Source: a virus
Virus record (IMG/VR): IMGVR_UViG_3300037847_000185
Location: 1 to 29,836 of that record
Length of the DNA stretch: 29,836 nucleotides
Reading direction: 5' to 3' (one strand)
Position numbers and translations under genes: made by a program. The notes below the pieces were generated by a model that was not told where the DNA came from, made no database searches, and saw only the letters and a list, made by a program, of their open reading frames with translations. This document shows, piece after piece, positions 1 to 6,283 of this stretch (its first letter is position 1; every line of letters begins with the position of its first letter).

Positions 1-368
1 AATGCCTGCTTCATAAAACGATACACCTGCGCTCGGAATGGCTCCTCAAGGCTCATCATTCCCACGGGGTGAAACCTAGAGTAGTGCAAGGCCAATTGGC
101 TCACTAGCGCAGACTTTGCGCTGTTGTTTGGCCCAGCAACGAGAGTTACCTCGCCGGGACGCCACCCCCACCGCTCGTTCATCGCATCCCACGGCATCGG
201 CACGCCGCTGTTCTTGCCATGCTCCGCCATCTCAGACCAAAGCTGATCCTTAGCGTCCGACATCTGGGTAAGACGCATTGACTCAAATTGGCTTAACCGT
301 TCCGCTAATTGGCTTGGGGATAGGTCACGGATGTCTTCATCTCGAATGGGCTGTAGTACCTCACTCAT
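1..368 (-). CDS. Replicative DNA helicase, RecA/DnaB-like fold, C-terminus cut by window edge
   Basis: About 122 N-terminal residues are present; the rest lies beyond the left edge. The start at 368 overlaps the stop of the upstream gene as ATGA. After a short (about 55 residue) lead with no visible TOPRIM primase or zinc finger, the RecA core begins with RPGEVTLVAG and a P-loop GPNNSAKS at residues 79-86. A strand containing VGMMSLEEP follows, as in DnaB/Twinkle/T7 gp4-type helicases, where the Glu activates water for ATP hydrolysis. The usual Gly before the P-loop Lys is Ala here. The role inferred is unwinding at the phage replication fork. Its neighbours, a DnaT-like protein and a primase zinc finger, fit this. 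A RecA-like recombinase (Sak4 type) is the main alternative and cannot be excluded without the C-terminus. Confidence 0.72.
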   Translation of the reverse strand, partial: MSEVLQPIRDEDIRDLSPSQLAERLSQFESMRLTQMSDAKDQLWSEMAEHGKNSGVPMPWDAMNERWGWRPGEVTLVAGPNNSAKSALVSQLALHYSRFHPVGMMSLEEPFRAQVYRFMKQA

Positions 369-961
369 AATCCAGCCCAATTCTTACGAACCGCCTCCTT
401 AAAAGCCGCATCCCAATTAACGTAGGTGTAGCCTTTCGCTACCGCTCGGTCTACAAAATGGTCTAGGTGCTGATTCAGAGAGCCATGCCCGTTCCGCAGC
501 GCCCAATCCCTGACCTGATCTGAAATAGAAAAATCAGAAGGAATAGTGGTTTTCCTTTGTATCTTTCTCTTCTCTTCTTTTCTATTAGGAGGGATTTTCT
601 CCTGATCTACTCCAGAGTTTATCCTGACAACATTGTTCTGACGCATTAACTTCACGGTGTATTCATCTGATCTGCTGGACATTTTCAGGCACGTTATGCG
701 CCCTTGTGCGTTCTCAAACAAACCCAATTCACACATAAATCGCATCATCTCTTCCACCCTGTCTCGATGGATGTTGATCTCTGCTGCGATAAGCTCTGCG
801 TCCTCCTCCAACTCGAACGTCAAGTTATGAGGCTCAACGGTTCTGGCTACGCACTCTAGTAGATACCAATAAACCCCATAGCCCTCCATTCCATACTTCA
901 GCCGTAGGCGCTTCAACTTTGCGTCCATGCTGGCGGTAGAGTCGTGCTTAAACCATTTCAT
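365..961 (-). CDS. Replisome organiser / helicase-loader-like protein (Lin1244/DnaT-like)
   Basis: 198 residues. The N-terminal half begins MKWFKHDSTASMDAKLKRLR and contains YGVYWYLLE (about residues 29-37). This is the pattern of the Lin1244/Lin1753-like (DUF4373) winged-helix domain found in phage replication initiators. A basic linker (about residues 127-138) leads to a C-terminal domain ending in NWDAAFKEAVRKNWAGL, which resembles the DnaT / replication protein O-type region that binds single-stranded DNA or helicase. The likely role is origin recognition or helicase loading for the helicase directly downstream, to which it is coupled by an ATGA overlap. It also overlaps the primase zinc-finger gene upstream by 4 nt. 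The family placement is from recognition of the sequence pattern; the loader role is inference. Confidence 0.68.
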   Translation of the reverse strand: MKWFKHDSTASMDAKLKRLRLKYGMEGYGVYWYLLECVARTVEPHNLTFELEEDAELIAAEINIHRDRVEEMMRFMCELGLFENAQGRITCLKMSSRSDEYTVKLMRQNNVVRINSGVDQEKIPPNRKEEKRKIQRKTTIPSDFSISDQVRDWALRNGHGSLNQHLDHFVDRAVAKGYTYVNWDAAFKEAVRKNWAGL

Positions 962-1371
962 TTAGACGCCTCCCGCTTGACCATTTTGGAAAAGCCAAAC
1001 TCCTTGCCGCCCCGGAGGGCGGCGCGTTCAGCCTCAGCTAACTGACGGTCATTGAGAGGCTTGGAGTTATTGGCTAGGTCAACGATGTAATCGTCGTTTG
1101 TGCGCTCTTTGATGCCGTTACGCCGGGCTATACTGGCGTAATGCCGATCCTCCTCTGGATAAAGCTCCTCCCAAGAAACGCCGACAGCGCTTATGACATC
1201 CAGGTTAGAGCAACCGGCCCAGCAATGTAAAAGCAGACGCCCATCTTTCCCGACATCAATCGCCAGAGACGGGCTGGTGTCCGAATGAGCCGGACAACAC
1301 GCGATCCAGCTTCCTTCCCCCTTCTTCTTCACCTTCTGAAGTCTGCTTAAAAAATTGCTGTAACTGCTCAT
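958..1371 (-). CDS. Stand-alone CHC2-type zinc-finger primase domain protein
   Basis: 137 residues. The zinc-binding pattern is C26-P-A-H29, then TSPSLAI, then HCWAGC with C50 and C54. This is the DNA primase CHC2 zinc-finger signature that contacts template DNA. No TOPRIM catalytic domain follows. The remaining 80 residues are charged and end in a Lys-rich tail, so the protein cannot be a complete primase alone. It may supply template recognition to a catalytic primase or to the helicase encoded two genes downstream. The start at 1371 has a GGGGGA ribosome-binding site about 10 nt upstream. Its first 116 nt are also the 3' end of the XRE gene in another frame, and its stop overlaps the next start (ATGA). 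Confidence 0.72.
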   Translation of the reverse strand: MSSYSNFLSRLQKVKKKGEGSWIACCPAHSDTSPSLAIDVGKDGRLLLHCWAGCSNLDVISAVGVSWEELYPEEDRHYASIARRNGIKERTNDDYIVDLANNSKPLNDRQLAEAERAALRGGKEFGFSKMVKREASK

Positions 1372-1612
1372 TTGGCGTTTGTCCCCCTTGCGCTTCGAAT
1401 TGCGCCCTTTTGTTTGATTTAATAAGCATGGATGCTAATTCACTCTCATCTATGTCCAGAGCGTCACAGATTTTGAGCAGTGTTGTGACTCGCAAATCGC
1501 TTTGATTGCGCCAGCGGCTTAGTTGTTGCGGTGTAGTGTCAATACGCCTTGCTAATTCTGCCGCTGATACCTTCTTTCGAGCCTGCATTTCTTTTACCAA
1601 ATCACCAATCAT
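1256..1612 (-). CDS. XRE/Cro-family helix-turn-helix DNA-binding protein
   Basis: 118 residues from the preferred ATG at 1612, one base after the stop of the preceding gene. A longer in-frame ATG at 1684 would overlap that gene by 71 nt and is less likely. Residues 5-62 form a five-helix HTH with helix 2 SAAELARRID and recognition helix TTPQQLSRWRNQ, followed by LLKICDALDIDESELASML, typical of XRE/Cro repressors. The last 38 residues, rich in Gln, Glu and Gly, look disordered and are encoded entirely within the overlap with the primase zinc-finger gene. It sits inside the replication operon rather than in the control region, so it may regulate the divergent promoter near 3280 or act in replication. 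Target and partner are unknown. Confidence 0.75.
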   Translation of the reverse strand: MIGDLVKEMQARKKVSAAELARRIDTTPQQLSRWRNQSDLRVTTLLKICDALDIDESELASMLIKSNKRAQFEAQGGQTPNEQLQQFFKQTSEGEEEGGRKLDRVLSGSFGHQPVSGD

Positions 1613-1613
1613 C

Positions 1614-1877
1614 TTAAAACCCCGGATCAGCTTTGACGGGAGCCTGCTCTTTCTGATTAGGCTCGTAAGTGTTTTCTTTCGCATAGGGCTTTCCGCCCTT
1701 AGAAATCAAAAACTCCATGTTCAACCATTCGGTGTCCGGGTTTAATTCCAGCCATGCCGTTATGAACTCTCGGAACTGCGGGATGTTGATATTGCAATTC
1801 CCGATCTTCCAATCAGGCGCATTTGGATTGCGCTCCTTGGGGTAAACACCCCCGATTAACACACCATCATTGCTCAT
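1614..1877 (-). CDS. Small conserved phage protein of unknown function
   Basis: 87 residues from ATG 1877, chosen because AAGGAG lies 11 nt upstream and the start overlaps the preceding gene by only 11 nt. A longer version from 1955 would overlap it by 89 nt. The protein reads like a small soluble alpha/beta domain: a GGVYPKERN turn near the start, a central INIPQFREFITAWLE helix, then strands with EFLISKGGKPY and a polar, probably flexible tail. Members of this general type accompany single-strand annealing or single-strand binding genes in phage replication operons, but I do not recognise a defined family. Position between the putative recombination protein and the XRE gene suggests DNA metabolism; this is inference only. 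Confidence 0.6.
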   Translation of the reverse strand: MSNDGVLIGGVYPKERNPNAPDWKIGNCNINIPQFREFITAWLELNPDTEWLNMEFLISKGGKPYAKENTYEPNQKEQAPVKADPGF

Positions 1878-2550
1878 CAGCGAAAATCTCCTTTCTTGCT
1901 GCGTTACTTTCATTTGTGCGGAAAAATGCCCGCTCCTCGGTGGTAAAAACCCCACCCTTTGATGGCGCTAAACCAAATAACGCCTCCAAATCATCATTGT
2001 CGATGTCACAGTAATAGCGGTTAGCCTCTAAAACATCGCCCACTTTGACCAAATGCTTCATGTCTACCACATGATTCCAATGCTTCCGCACGGCGTTTAA
2101 GTGCTGCAATAACTCCATGCCTCTGATGCGGCACGCCTCAAGATCAGCTTCTGCCTGCTTCACGTTACCCGCCTTTTCTTGAAAGTCATCGGCCTCCTCT
2201 TCGCTGTAGGCGTCACCATGCAAACCAACCAGCTTGAGTATCACGCGATCCTTGGCTCGCTTTTCTGCCATAGCGCAGTAGTATTTGTTGTGGCTGGTAG
2301 CGGCAGATGCCTCACCCACCGACCACTCTGATTTACCCTCTAGCCTGCCTGTAACACAGATAGCCGCGAACTCTGGGCTAATGTTTAGTGGCTGCGGCGC
2401 GTCAAACTCAATCTTCAGGTGCATCGCCACCTTCTCTAATGCTTTGTGCTTCACGGCCCATGTCCCCGACCGCACTTCCCAGCAGGCGCTTTTGCCATCC
2501 TCTCCTACGGCCTTCAGAAGCTCCTGTAAGCGCTTTGGTATTGAACTCAT
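1867..2550 (-). CDS. Conserved phage protein, possible recombination / single-strand annealing role
   Basis: 227 residues with a strong AGGAGG site four bases before the ATG, which overlaps the previous stop as ATGA. The most recognisable stretch is the central GEASAATSHNKYYCAMAEKR followed by AKDRVILKLVGLHGDAYSEE. This NxYxxAMAEKRAxDRVILKLxG pattern recurs in early operons of many marine and enteric phages, sometimes under a doubtful tRNA-transferase label. The arrangement of a strand-rich N-terminus, a central helix with Lys/Arg and an acidic segment is loosely reminiscent of Rad52/Erf-type annealing proteins, but no decisive motif is visible. Call it a conserved early protein; the recombination role is inference from context, with primase, helicase loader and helicase downstream. 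Confidence 0.62.
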   Translation of the reverse strand: MSSIPKRLQELLKAVGEDGKSACWEVRSGTWAVKHKALEKVAMHLKIEFDAPQPLNISPEFAAICVTGRLEGKSEWSVGEASAATSHNKYYCAMAEKRAKDRVILKLVGLHGDAYSEEEADDFQEKAGNVKQAEADLEACRIRGMELLQHLNAVRKHWNHVVDMKHLVKVGDVLEANRYYCDIDNDDLEALFGLAPSKGGVFTTEERAFFRTNESNAARKEIFADEQ

Positions 2551-2834
2551 ACATCCTCCTTTCTGGTTCCGTTATCTTCCATCTGAGCAAGCTCATAGCC
2601 CCTGCTGTAGCCATAGCGGTATGCCTCTGACTCAAAGGGGGTAATCCTGCTGTAATCGTGAACGTAGCCTGCCAAGAACCCGTCGAAAAATTCACTTCTT
2701 AGTTTAGGCAGGATGTCTGCAAACTGCTCCTCAAATATCCGCATAGTGTGCTGGATATCAACTATTTTGGCCTGACCGAAACACTCAGAATGCCTCATGC
2801 CGCGCTCAATTAAATCGTTTTGATCAGGAATCAT
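2547..2834 (-). CDS. Small hypothetical early protein
   Basis: 95 residues from ATG 2834, preferred over the upstream ATG 2876 because GAGGAG lies 8 nt upstream and the start overlaps the previous stop as ATGA. The sequence is mainly helical and soluble, with a Tyr/Gly-rich stretch EAYRYGYSRGYELAQME near the C-terminus that looks like a short helix with aromatic spacing. No catalytic motif, membrane segment or signal peptide is seen and I do not recognise a family. It is the second gene of the leftward early operon and is coupled at both ends. Confidence 0.6.
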   Translation of the reverse strand: MIPDQNDLIERGMRHSECFGQAKIVDIQHTMRIFEEQFADILPKLRSEFFDGFLAGYVHDYSRITPFESEAYRYGYSRGYELAQMEDNGTRKEDV

Positions 2835-3214
2835 TCGGTCCACTCCTCGTATCGCTCTACGCGCAGAAGTAACCATTGATGGATTTGCTCTTGCAGGTAG
2901 CCCCAGATAGCCTTCGCAGTTTCGTAAGCAACTGGCGGCAGGCCGTCAATCTCAGCAGCGTCCATTGTCTGCATGACCCACTCCATCTGACTCCGCACGC
3001 AATATGGTGCAATCTCAGAGAGCCAATCGTCATAACCGTCTTTCAAAAACTCCAAAACCAGGTCAGCGCGTAATTGCGCTAGGTTGCCCGGCGCTGGACC
3101 CACCTCACCCGCAGAGCTCAGCAATCGAGACGGATAATCACGCCAATCTGGGTCGTGCTTAACGACCTCCTCCACTAAATCAAGCCAATGCTGGCCCCTA
3201 TCAAGTACGCTCAT
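2831..3214 (-). CDS. Hypothetical early protein, first gene of the leftward operon
   Basis: 127 residues from ATG 3214, chosen over the ATG at 3241 because GGAGG sits 5 nt upstream of it. The protein is acidic, rich in Trp and Leu, and predicted to be helical (for example QHWLDLVEEVVKHDPDW and IWGYLQEQIHQWLLLRVERY). No known motif is seen. As the promoter-proximal gene of the early operon it would be made first, a position often used by phages for small host-takeover proteins, though nothing in the sequence proves that. Its stop overlaps the next start (ATGA). Confidence 0.6.
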   Translation of the reverse strand: MSVLDRGQHWLDLVEEVVKHDPDWRDYPSRLLSSAGEVGPAPGNLAQLRADLVLEFLKDGYDDWLSEIAPYCVRSQMEWVMQTMDAAEIDGLPPVAYETAKAIWGYLQEQIHQWLLLRVERYEEWTE

Positions 3215-3272
3215 ATTTCCTCCAATGCGGTAAATCCGCAAAACAAATAATAAGCCAGTTTGTTTAGGTTGT

Positions 3273-3302
3273 ACTATATTTTTTTGTTCTTAAACTAGGC
3301 AA
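3273..3302 (-). promoter_or_regulatory. Candidate sigma70 promoter for the leftward early operon
   Basis: On the minus strand a -35-like TTGCCT (3297-3302) and a -10-like TATAGT (3273-3278) are separated by 18 bases that include an A7 tract. Transcription would begin near 3265, about 50 nt before the ATG at 3214. The divergent gap 3215-3344 is the only place in the window where two operons point away from each other. It is markedly AT-rich and has repeated AGTTT-containing sites that could be operators. A rightward promoter for the gene at 3345 should lie in the same gap; only a weak TTGTAC/TAAACT pair with 16-base spacing is visible. Confidence 0.45.
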
Positions 3303-3344
3303 CATACAAAACTAACCGATCTAAATCATTTCTGGGGGAATGTC

Positions 3345-4505
3345 ATGGATCATCCACTGCTCGAATTTTGCACGACAGATAAGCAAAGGCAGTGCGTCCG
3401 CCTCAATTGCATTGAAGGGTTGTCTCAGTATGAGATTGGCAGAAAGCTGGACATAACTCGTAGCGCCGTCCGAGACCACCTAAAAGTTGTAAAGGATAAG
3501 GCCGCAAGACGCGGTTACAGCCCAGATCATGACTGGAAAAACCCCGTTCCTGACGGTCATAAAATTAAGGGTGTATCAACATTTTATGATGGGGAAGGCA
3601 CTGCTATCCGGCAATGGGTGAAATCTCAGACAGATGAAGAGCGTCAGTTTGAAATTTTAGTTGAGCGAATAGAGGCAGCTAATGAGGGGCTTCCGAAATT
3701 TAAGCCCCTAGCAGCCCCGAAAACCGTAGATGGCGATTTACTGACCTTGCTCACCATAACCGATTTCCACTTGGGTATGTATGCCTATGAAGCTGAAACC
3801 GGGGATGATTGGGATGTCACCATAGCGCGAGACGTTTTCCTCAATTCAGTACACGACATGATTAAGGCATCACCGAAGTCTGGCACCGGGATTCTTTGTC
3901 AGCTAGGAGACTTCTTGCACTGGGACGGAATACTTAGTGTCACGCCGCAGTCAGGTCACATTTTGGATGCCGACACCCGCTACGGCAAGCTGGTTGAATT
4001 GTCCATGTCTGTCATGACCGAAGCCGTCAAGATGATGCTTAAACATTTTGCCAAAGTTGTTGTCATTTCAGCGGAGGGAAATCACGACATTTCGGGAAGC
4101 ATTTGGCTACGGAAGCATCTTAAACACCTTTTCGCTAAAGAGCCTCGACTTGAGGTTATTGACAATGACTTTCCTTATTACGCTTACCTACACGGTCAAA
4201 CCATGTTGGGCTTCCATCACGGTCATAAAGTAAAGCTGGCGCAGCTGCACAAACTATTCGCTAGTGAGCCTCGCTTCCGAGAGATGTGGGGGGCGTCCAC
4301 TAGCGCGTATTTGCATACTGGGCATCTGCATCACGAGAGAGTAATTGAAGACGGCGGGGCAATCGCTGAGATGCACCCGACCCTAAGCGGCAGGGATGCG
4401 TATGCAGCTCGAGGGGGTTGGGTATCAAGACGCGGGGCAAAGGTTATCACTTACCACAAAACAGATGGTGAAGTTGGCAGGATTACAGTGAGGCCAAGAA
4501 GATGA
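3345..4505 (+). CDS. Metallophosphoesterase with N-terminal helix-turn-helix
   Basis: 386 residues. Residues about 10-52 form a sigma-region-4/LuxR-like helix-turn-helix (GLSQYEIGRKLDITRSAVRD). After a linker, a calcineurin-like phosphoesterase domain starts near 132 with the metal-binding motifs in order: TDFHLG (D140, H142), LGDFLHWDG (D189), GNHD (245-248), HHGHK (291-295) and GHLHH (326-330). All expected metal ligands are present, so a two-metal nuclease or phosphodiesterase is likely. The HTH probably directs it to DNA. Similar HTH-phosphoesterase fusions occur in other phages, where the substrate is mostly undefined; a role in DNA repair, genome processing or host DNA attack is possible. 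The start has GGGGGA upstream. With the next gene it is the only plus-strand transcription unit here. Confidence 0.82.
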   Translation: MDHPLLEFCTTDKQRQCVRLNCIEGLSQYEIGRKLDITRSAVRDHLKVVKDKAARRGYSPDHDWKNPVPDGHKIKGVSTFYDGEGTAIRQWVKSQTDEERQFEILVERIEAANEGLPKFKPLAAPKTVDGDLLTLLTITDFHLGMYAYEAETGDDWDVTIARDVFLNSVHDMIKASPKSGTGILCQLGDFLHWDGILSVTPQSGHILDADTRYGKLVELSMSVMTEAVKMMLKHFAKVVVISAEGNHDISGSIWLRKHLKHLFAKEPRLEVIDNDFPYYAYLHGQTMLGFHHGHKVKLAQLHKLFASEPRFREMWGASTSAYLHTGHLHHERVIEDGGAIAEMHPTLSGRDAYAARGGWVSRRGAKVITYHKTDGEVGRITVRPRR

Positions 4506-4759
4506 TACCTATATTTAAAGTCCCAATGGGTAAGGGTCAGATTGCTTTACTAACAGAGACAATTGGCGGGGCCATGTCTAACAGCACCAGCCCAGAGCTA
4601 ACAGACGTTTACACCGACACCTTCCCAGATGGCGTAACAGTAGACATCACAATAAATGATTTTGTTAAGATTTGGTTGACTTGCTATTGTTGCGAGCTAG
4701 AAGAGCTCGAGGGCGAAATTGAGTTTTTAGTTTCAGACCAATCCGACAAGGTTCATTAG
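4502..4759 (+). CDS. Small hypothetical protein coupled to the metallophosphoesterase
   Basis: 85 residues, starting at an ATGA overlap with the phosphoesterase gene. An internal ATG at 4574 is a possible alternative start. The protein is acidic, with a strand-rich middle (DTFPDGVTVDITINDFVKIW) and a C-terminal acidic helix following CYCCELEE. The closely spaced cysteines are not arranged as a clear zinc site. No family is recognised. Its 3' end overlaps the convergent endolysin gene by four bases, with no terminator visible between the two operons. Confidence 0.5.
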   Translation: MIPIFKVPMGKGQIALLTETIGGAMSNSTSPELTDVYTDTFPDGVTVDITINDFVKIWLTCYCCELEELEGEIEFLVSDQSDKVH

Positions 4760-5127
4760 TACGACCACACCGTAGGACCGGGCCTGTCATCGCACCAATC
4801 TAAATGAATAAACCGCAAAGTCCCGCGCTGATTGACGCCTACTCGCGGAACATTATGAGCAAATGCCACTTTCAGCAAGGCATGAGCTTTGTCCAATTCA
4901 ACAGCCAAGTCAACAGCCTTGCCTGTAGTGTGAGCCCCAGGCGGTCTACCATTCGCTATTTTGTCAGCCTCAATTGAGTGTTTTGGGCATCTGTAGCCTG
5001 AAGATACAGGTAATGGGAAGCCTACTTCTTCACGAATATCGTTTAGCCGAGCAAGAGCTTGCTCATCAAACCGATACGTCCCGCAGCCGCACTTGCAGCG
5101 CAGCTCATCTTCACTGAAATAACTCAC
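4756..5127 (-). CDS. Endolysin, M15-family zinc peptidase
   Basis: 123 residues, a single-domain Peptidase_M15_3 / D-Ala-D-Ala carboxypeptidase-like fold. An N-terminal CKCGCG motif begins the domain. SSGYRCPKHS (42-51) is followed by the zinc motif GAHTTGKAVD with H66 and D73 (HxxGxAxD) and by FIHLDW with the third ligand H108. These enzymes cut peptide cross-links of peptidoglycan. There is no signal peptide, so release through a holin is expected; three small membrane proteins lie directly upstream in the operon. Length is normal for the family. The start overlaps the holin-like gene as ATGA. Confidence 0.85.
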   Translation of the reverse strand: MSYFSEDELRCKCGCGTYRFDEQALARLNDIREEVGFPLPVSSGYRCPKHSIEADKIANGRPPGAHTTGKAVDLAVELDKAHALLKVAFAHNVPRVGVNQRGTLRFIHLDWCDDRPGPTVWSY

Positions 5128-5318
5128 TCTTTCTTGCCTAGAAATAAACCAAATGCCCCGGTTAGCGCGCCCGTCATAACTGACACGAGAGCGGCTTGCT
5201 CTGGGTTGGGGTCAGGGAGAGACATAAACCACTCAACGGTGCGATATGTCATTGCAATCATGGCAAACATCAGCAATCTGGGGATGATGCGCCATGCGTT
5301 AAGTTGCTCTGGGGTCAT
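5124..5318 (-). CDS. Putative holin, two transmembrane segments
   Basis: 64 residues with an N-terminal membrane helix (about 11-30, IIPRLLMFAMIAMTYRTVEW), a short polar loop SLPDPNPEQ and a second helix (about 42-60, ALVSVMTGALTGAFGLFLG) ending in a charged GKKE tail. Size, two-helix hairpin and position next to the endolysin match a class II-type holin. It overlaps both neighbours by four bases. The proteins encoded at 5315-5689 and 5689-5871 are also membrane proteins, so which one forms the pore cannot be decided from sequence. Confidence 0.68.
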   Translation of the reverse strand: MTPEQLNAWRIIPRLLMFAMIAMTYRTVEWFMSLPDPNPEQAALVSVMTGALTGAFGLFLGKKE

Positions 5319-5689
5319 GACTTTTTGAGCTTCATCAGCTTGTCAGCGCCCTTAATCCCGAAGGAGGCGCTCACAGCCAGAAAAAGTAAGTATTGATACC
5401 AAGACGGTAAAGTATCAAGTGCATCAAAGCTATCGCGAACGCGACCAACAATAGTGGGATCATCCATGACAACAGAGTATGCCAAACAAAATAAAGGCGC
5501 TGCCAAACAAATAGTCCAAAATTCGTCTTTCCAGCTCGACGCAGAAGCCGCCGCCATCTTAGCTTCCCAATCCGCATCATTTTGGATAACTTGGAGCTTG
5601 GCTTGGTGCTTGGCTTGCGCTTGCTCATGCTTGTTGGTGAGATAACCAGATGCAAGATTAGCTATCGGCCCTATCAATGCCTGTAGCAT
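5315..5689 (-). CDS. Membrane protein of lysis cassette, 3TM holin-like
   Basis: 124 residues from ATG 5689, which overlaps the previous stop (TGATG); a TTG one codon earlier is also possible. A hydrophobic N-terminus (LIGPIANLASGYL) is followed by a charged Gln/Ala/Lys helix, then WKDEFWTICLAAPLFCLAYS (membrane) and WYQYLLFLAVSASFGIKGAD (membrane) and a Lys-rich tail. The WKDEFW..P and WYQYLL..AVSASFGI..A pattern recurs in phage and gene-transfer-agent proteins placed next to endolysins (Holin of 3TMs type). Pore formation or holin antagonism is inferred from context. Confidence 0.62.
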   Translation of the reverse strand: MLQALIGPIANLASGYLTNKHEQAQAKHQAKLQVIQNDADWEAKMAAASASSWKDEFWTICLAAPLFCLAYSVVMDDPTIVGRVRDSFDALDTLPSWYQYLLFLAVSASFGIKGADKLMKLKKS

Positions 5690-5871
5690 CAACGGAAACG
5701 CCTATTAAAGCGGCGATATACGTCTCGCGCTGTATCAGTCTCCCATATCCGAATTGCAGTCCAAATAATCGTTAAAACGGCGGCAATCGCTGGGAGTAAA
5801 CCAGCAAGAGCGCCAACGCCTGTCGCTACCGAAACAGTATCCACTACTTGCTTTAACCCCTCATCACTCAC
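5689..5871 (-). CDS. Small membrane protein of lysis cassette, holin-like
   Basis: 60 residues, starting with GTG at 5871 and an AGAGGA site about 8 nt upstream. After a short acidic lead there is one long or two tight membrane segments (about 17-41, TGVGALAGLLPAIAAVLTII), then an amphipathic basic tail ending YRRFNRRFR. Small proteins with this layout are common immediately before endolysins in T7-like and related marine podoviruses and are often labelled holins. With two other membrane proteins beside it, a holin/antiholin set is plausible. The basic C-terminus is typical of the cytoplasmic end. Confidence 0.58.
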   Translation of the reverse strand: MSDEGLKQVVDTVSVATGVGALAGLLPAIAAVLTIIWTAIRIWETDTARDVYRRFNRRFR

Positions 5872-5886
5872 CGTTTTATCCTCTAC

Positions 5887-6282
5887 TTACTGCAACGGGT
5901 TGCTTACCGCATCCATTGCATTCCACAAGTCATCTATTTCGCGTCTAAGGCTTTGCATTCTATCATCATATTTACTGACTATATCAGCTTGACTTTCGAC
6001 CGTGATAGCACTTTCTCCGGCCTGCCGCTCCGCTGTCTCTACTCGATCACGCAAATCTAGTAGCTCTCTCTGGCGCTCCATAATCTGCTCCAGATTAGCC
6101 CCTAGCTCTGCCAGCTTGCCCTGTAGCCCAGCGATGTTTTGGTCATCAATCCGAGCGAAAAACTGAGAAGCAGCCCATATGCCGCCGCCAATGCTAGTAG
6201 CCATAGACAGAACAATAGCGATCCAAACACCTTTGAAGCTAGTGCCATTAACATTTAGCTCAACCCCATCTAAACCTGACAT
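5887..6282 (-). CDS. Membrane-anchored coiled-coil protein, possible inner-membrane spanin
   Basis: 131 residues. A single membrane helix (about 18-40, VWIAIVLSMATSIGGGIWAA) is followed by a long charged heptad-like coiled coil (about 45-125) with ERQRELLDLRDRVETAERQ. An N-terminal anchor with a periplasmic coiled coil is the architecture of an Rz-type i-spanin, and its place in the lysis cassette fits. No overlapping outer-membrane lipoprotein partner (Rz1-like) is nested here, however. The phage lipoprotein gene at 7690-8481 is the nearest candidate partner. Other roles, such as a membrane-bound virion or exclusion protein, remain possible. Confidence 0.5.
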   Translation of the reverse strand: MSGLDGVELNVNGTSFKGVWIAIVLSMATSIGGGIWAASQFFARIDDQNIAGLQGKLAELGANLEQIMERQRELLDLRDRVETAERQAGESAITVESQADIVSKYDDRMQSLRREIDDLWNAMDAVSNPLQ

Positions 6283-6283
6283 C

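Noticed and set aside
1613-1684. N-terminal extension of the XRE protein from ATG 1684
   Set aside because: It would overlap the upstream gene by 71 bases and adds a basic segment outside the HTH; the ATG at 1612 follows the upstream stop by one base.
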